Source of the DNA: Candidatus Levyibacteriota bacterium
GTDB lineage: Bacteria > Patescibacteria > Microgenomatia > Levybacterales > UBA12049
Assembly (NCBI GenBank): GCA_016186625.1
Contig: JACPLG010000009.1
Coordinates: forward strand, 26,126-55,029
Direction of reading: 5' to 3'
DNA: 28,904 nt
The notes under the pieces are model-generated. The model was not told the DNA's origin. It ran no database searches and saw only the letters and a program-made list of their open reading frames with translations. This document shows, piece after piece, positions 26,783 through 28,904 of this stretch (within the stretch, counting starts at the first letter, position 1; each line of letters opens with the position of its first letter). The position numbers were made by a program, and so were the translations under genes.

Positions 26783-28219
26783 CTAAATCCACTTTCTTCC
26801 GTCTTTTTCAATCAACTCTTTTGCTCTCTCAGGTCCCCAGCCTCCGCTTTTATAAACAGGAATGTTTCTTTCATTCTGCCATTTTTTCAAAATATTATCC
26901 AGCAAATTCCAGGAGTTTAAAATCTCATCAGAGCGCGTAAACAAAATTTGGTCTGCGGCAAAAATATCAAGTAAAACCTTCTCATATGCGTCAAGTCCTG
27001 CTGTTCCAAAGTCATCTTTGTAATTAAATTTCATATTAACACTTCCAAGCTTAAGTCTTGCCCCGGGCTTTTTTGCTATCAATCGAAGGCTGATCCCTTC
27101 ATCCGGCTGGATTCTGAATGTAAGAACATTTCCTATTTCAGGGCAACCATACTCTTTAAATAAAATATGACAAGTCTGGATAAACACAACTGAAATTGTA
27201 ATAATATCTTTTTCCATTTTTTTACCTGCCCGGATGTAAAACGGGACTCCTGAAAATCGTGGGCTGTCAACCAAAAGCTTCATTGCAACATATGTTTCCG
27301 TATTGGAATCTTTTTCAACCTCCCTCTCCGCTCTATATCCCTCATATTGTCCCCTGACTACCCTCTCATCTACCAGCTTCACCGCTTCTGTTACTTTTGC
27401 CCGTTCACTTCTAACATCCTCTTTTGTAAAACTTCTGGGCTGCTCCATAGCAACTGATGAGATAAGCTGCATTATATGATTTTGGACAACGTCTCTAAGC
27501 ATCCCAACACCGTCAAAGAAATTCCCCCTATTTTCTATACCCTCGCTCTCCCCCCATGTAATTTGAACATGATCTATAAAATCCTTGTTCCACACAGGTT
27601 CAAAAATGCTATTGGCAAATCGGAAAGCCAATATATTCTGGACTGTCTCTTTTCCAAGGTAGTGGTCCACTCTAAAAATTTGTTTTTCTTCAAAACTATC
27701 GGAAAGCTTCATCTCAAGTATTTTTGCCGTGTCTGCATCTTTACCGAATGGCTTTTCAACAATAATCCGTGTCCATTTATTACTCCCCTGCCCGCATCCC
27801 TCTGAAAGTTTGGTCTCTACCAACTTATCTAAAATGTCTGAATAATGGCTGGGCGGAGTTGCCAGATAGAAAAAGCGGGTTATACAGGCGCCAATTTTTT
27901 TATCAAGAGTATTAAGATGATCAATCAAATGAAAATATCCCTCACTATTCTCAAAAGTGCCTTTTTGATAATGTAAATGTTTTGAAAATTGCGCCCAACC
28001 AACTTTTCCTTTTTCGCTTTCAAACGAATCCGCAAAATCCTGATCGTTATAGTCGCGTCTTGAATAACCGACGATGAAAAACTCCTCAGGCAGCATTTTT
28101 TTGTTAAAAAGTGAAAGGAGCCCCGGGATTAATTTTGAGTGGGAAAGATCCCCCGTTGCCCCAAAAATAATCATCACAAAAGGGCTTTTTAAATGCTGGA
28201 AAACTTCCGGCGATTCCAT
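26783..28219 (-). CDS. zwf: Glucose-6-phosphate 1-dehydrogenase
   Basis: Predicted 478-aa enzyme, normal length, oxidising glucose-6-phosphate with NAD(P). Seen: the dinucleotide-binding IIFGATGDLSHSKLIPGLLSLF (G20-x-x-G23-D-L), VEKPFGKD (155-161), the active-site RVDHYLGKE (183-191), WGESEGIENRGNFFDGVGMLRDVVQNH and YIRAGKKM. The coenzyme preference cannot be read by eye. With gnd 1.3 kb away it provides the oxidative branch toward ribulose-5-phosphate. It has its own minus-strand promoter overlapping the divergent promoter of the 28276 gene; the -10 ends 9 nt before the ATG. Secure. Confidence 0.96.
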   Translation of the reverse strand: MESPEVFQHLKSPFVMIIFGATGDLSHSKLIPGLLSLFNKKMLPEEFFIVGYSRRDYNDQDFADSFESEKGKVGWAQFSKHLHYQKGTFENSEGYFHLIDHLNTLDKKIGACITRFFYLATPPSHYSDILDKLVETKLSEGCGQGSNKWTRIIVEKPFGKDADTAKILEMKLSDSFEEKQIFRVDHYLGKETVQNILAFRFANSIFEPVWNKDFIDHVQITWGESEGIENRGNFFDGVGMLRDVVQNHIMQLISSVAMEQPRSFTKEDVRSERAKVTEAVKLVDERVVRGQYEGYRAEREVEKDSNTETYVAMKLLVDSPRFSGVPFYIRAGKKMEKDIITISVVFIQTCHILFKEYGCPEIGNVLTFRIQPDEGISLRLIAKKPGARLKLGSVNMKFNYKDDFGTAGLDAYEKVLLDIFAADQILFTRSDEILNSWNLLDNILKKWQNERNIPVYKSGGWGPERAKELIEKDGRKWI

Positions 28220-28228
28220 ACGAGATTT

Positions 28229-28257
28229 AGTATATATCTTGACAACATAATATTCAA
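28229..28257 (-). promoter_or_regulatory. zwf promoter, very short leader
   Basis: Minus strand TTGAAT (28257-28252), 17 nt, TATACT (28234-28229); ATG at 28219. It overlaps the plus-strand promoter 28239-28267, so the two cannot be filled at once. Confidence 0.5.
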
Positions 28258-28267
28258 AGAGTATATT
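28239..28267 (+). promoter_or_regulatory. Promoter of the 28276 gene, leaderless
   Basis: TTGACA (28239-28244), 17 nt, TATATT (28262-28267); the ATG at 28276 is 8 nt downstream. Confidence 0.65.
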
Positions 28268-28275
28268 TGCAGTCT

Positions 28276-28812
28276 ATGAGAGGAACTCCTGAAGCACCTC
28301 GCCCAAATCCTATACCAACATATACAGATGCGCAAACACAAAAACCATGGACAGTTGAGCACGTAGATATAGAAGCTGATCCGCAGAGCGTAGAAGGTGA
28401 CGTTCGAACAATGTTAGCTTTAGCACAGTCCCTTACGGCGGAATCGACCAGGGGAAATATCCCCCAAATCTTGTTCAGAATCCCTCTTGTAGATCGCAGT
28501 CCTCTTGAAAAACCAGGAGATGAACCCACGAGAAGACTGTGGGAGTTGCAATTAACATATGGAAATGACGGGAATTTAGAAGTACAAGCAAGTACTGGCC
28601 ACCAACTCCAAAGTTTTAGCGTTAGAGCAAGTACAGCAGAAAAGCCCGCTGAAATCTCTTATTTTGGCCATCATCCTACGGGAGATCTGGACGATAAGAG
28701 AAATCCTATATTGGCACTATCTCAAAAAAAGAATCATCCCCTATGGATTGCATATAGCAAGAGAGTGCTCCAAAAATTGGTTGCCGTCGCAACCACAAGC
28801 AGGGTTTCTTGA
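28276..28812 (+). CDS. Hypothetical soluble protein
   Basis: Predicted 178-aa protein from the ATG at 28276 (MRGTPEAPRPNPIPTYTDAQ); an in-frame TTG at 28267 overlaps the -10 box and is less likely. The N-terminus is Pro-rich and probably unstructured. A folded part may begin near VEHVDIEADPQSVEGDVRTM and contains alternating strands (LWELQLTYGNDGNLEVQAST, SFSVRAS) and a C-terminal amphipathic helix (PLWIAYSKRVLQKLVAVAT). No family recognised. Convergence or operon context beyond 28812 is unknown. The remaining 92 bases contain a short CCGG...CCGG-containing GC-rich stretch and no supported gene. Confidence 0.65.
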   Translation: MRGTPEAPRPNPIPTYTDAQTQKPWTVEHVDIEADPQSVEGDVRTMLALAQSLTAESTRGNIPQILFRIPLVDRSPLEKPGDEPTRRLWELQLTYGNDGNLEVQASTGHQLQSFSVRASTAEKPAEISYFGHHPTGDLDDKRNPILALSQKKNHPLWIAYSKRVLQKLVAVATTSRVS

Positions 28813-28904
28813 TATGAGGACGTCAGATCGGAAGATGGTCAAGGTGAGCCTTTGACTCCCGGACGCGCGCCCGGCTCAGAATGGGAATAAACCTATACCA
28901 CCTG

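Overview
The window looks like a chromosomal segment of a Candidate Phyla Radiation (Patescibacteria) bacterium, most likely of the Microgenomates type. This is an inference from AT-rich DNA, a compact gene set, a short ProRS without an editing domain, the dnaX-ybaB-recR core cluster mixed with lineage-specific small proteins, and many small palindromic and short-period repeats lying even inside core genes. UGA is a normal stop here (it ends the HIT and inositol-monophosphatase genes), which argues against the UGA=Gly groups Absconditabacteria and Gracilibacteria. No tRNA, rRNA or CRISPR array was seen.

Layout. 1-5.2 kb: cell-surface genes (a DUF4382 protein, a 621-aa anchored protein with a Cys-rich tail, a LolA/LppX-like anchored protein, a six-helix membrane protein), with two nearly identical 198-bp direct repeats bracketing about 4 kb. 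5.2-6.5 kb: accessory remnants (interrupted retropepsin-like gene, truncated DUF3800 gene, an 11-bp-stem hairpin) and a complete hicBA toxin-antitoxin pair. 6.5-11.4 kb: envelope genes (M11-type metalloprotease with Ig-like domains, a processive GT2 synthase with an unlisted 55-aa membrane partner, a cell-wall amidase) ending in a transposase remnant. 11.5-19.7 kb, minus strand: housekeeping genes read in the order MYG1/DHH-like, HIT, rpsU, ybeY, dnaX, ybaB, prs, recR, a disordered protein, cysS. 19.7-22.8 kb: ddl, a Pro-rich membrane protein, proS and a small unknown. 23.0-23.6 kb: a PaaX/Cas2-like gene with palindromes on both sides. 23.8-28.2 kb: suhB-like, gnd, an EamA transporter, a tRNA-binding protein and zwf. 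A hypothetical protein closes the window.

Functionally, zwf and gnd would supply reducing power and ribulose-5-phosphate, and prs would turn ribose-5-phosphate into PRPP. ddl and the amidase show that a peptidoglycan wall is made and remodelled. rpsU, ybeY, cysS, proS and the tRNA-binding protein serve translation. dnaX and recR serve replication and repair.

Main unusual signals: (1) about a dozen tandem arrays of 7-, 8- or 9-bp units, several read in frame inside recR, gnd, dnaX, prs and the MYG1-like gene; (2) in-frame palindromic insertions encoding LPAGR-type peptides in dnaX and the HIT gene; (3) a two-copy, roughly 85-nt near-palindromic element with conserved pairing, one copy supplying a stop codon; (4) many promoters whose -10 box sits only 6-10 nt before the ATG, suggesting leaderless mRNAs; (5) rpsU that appears to start at AUU behind a perfect Shine-Dalgarno; (6) a perfect 34-bp palindrome upstream of the PaaX/Cas2-like gene, with a degenerate copy over its stop codon.
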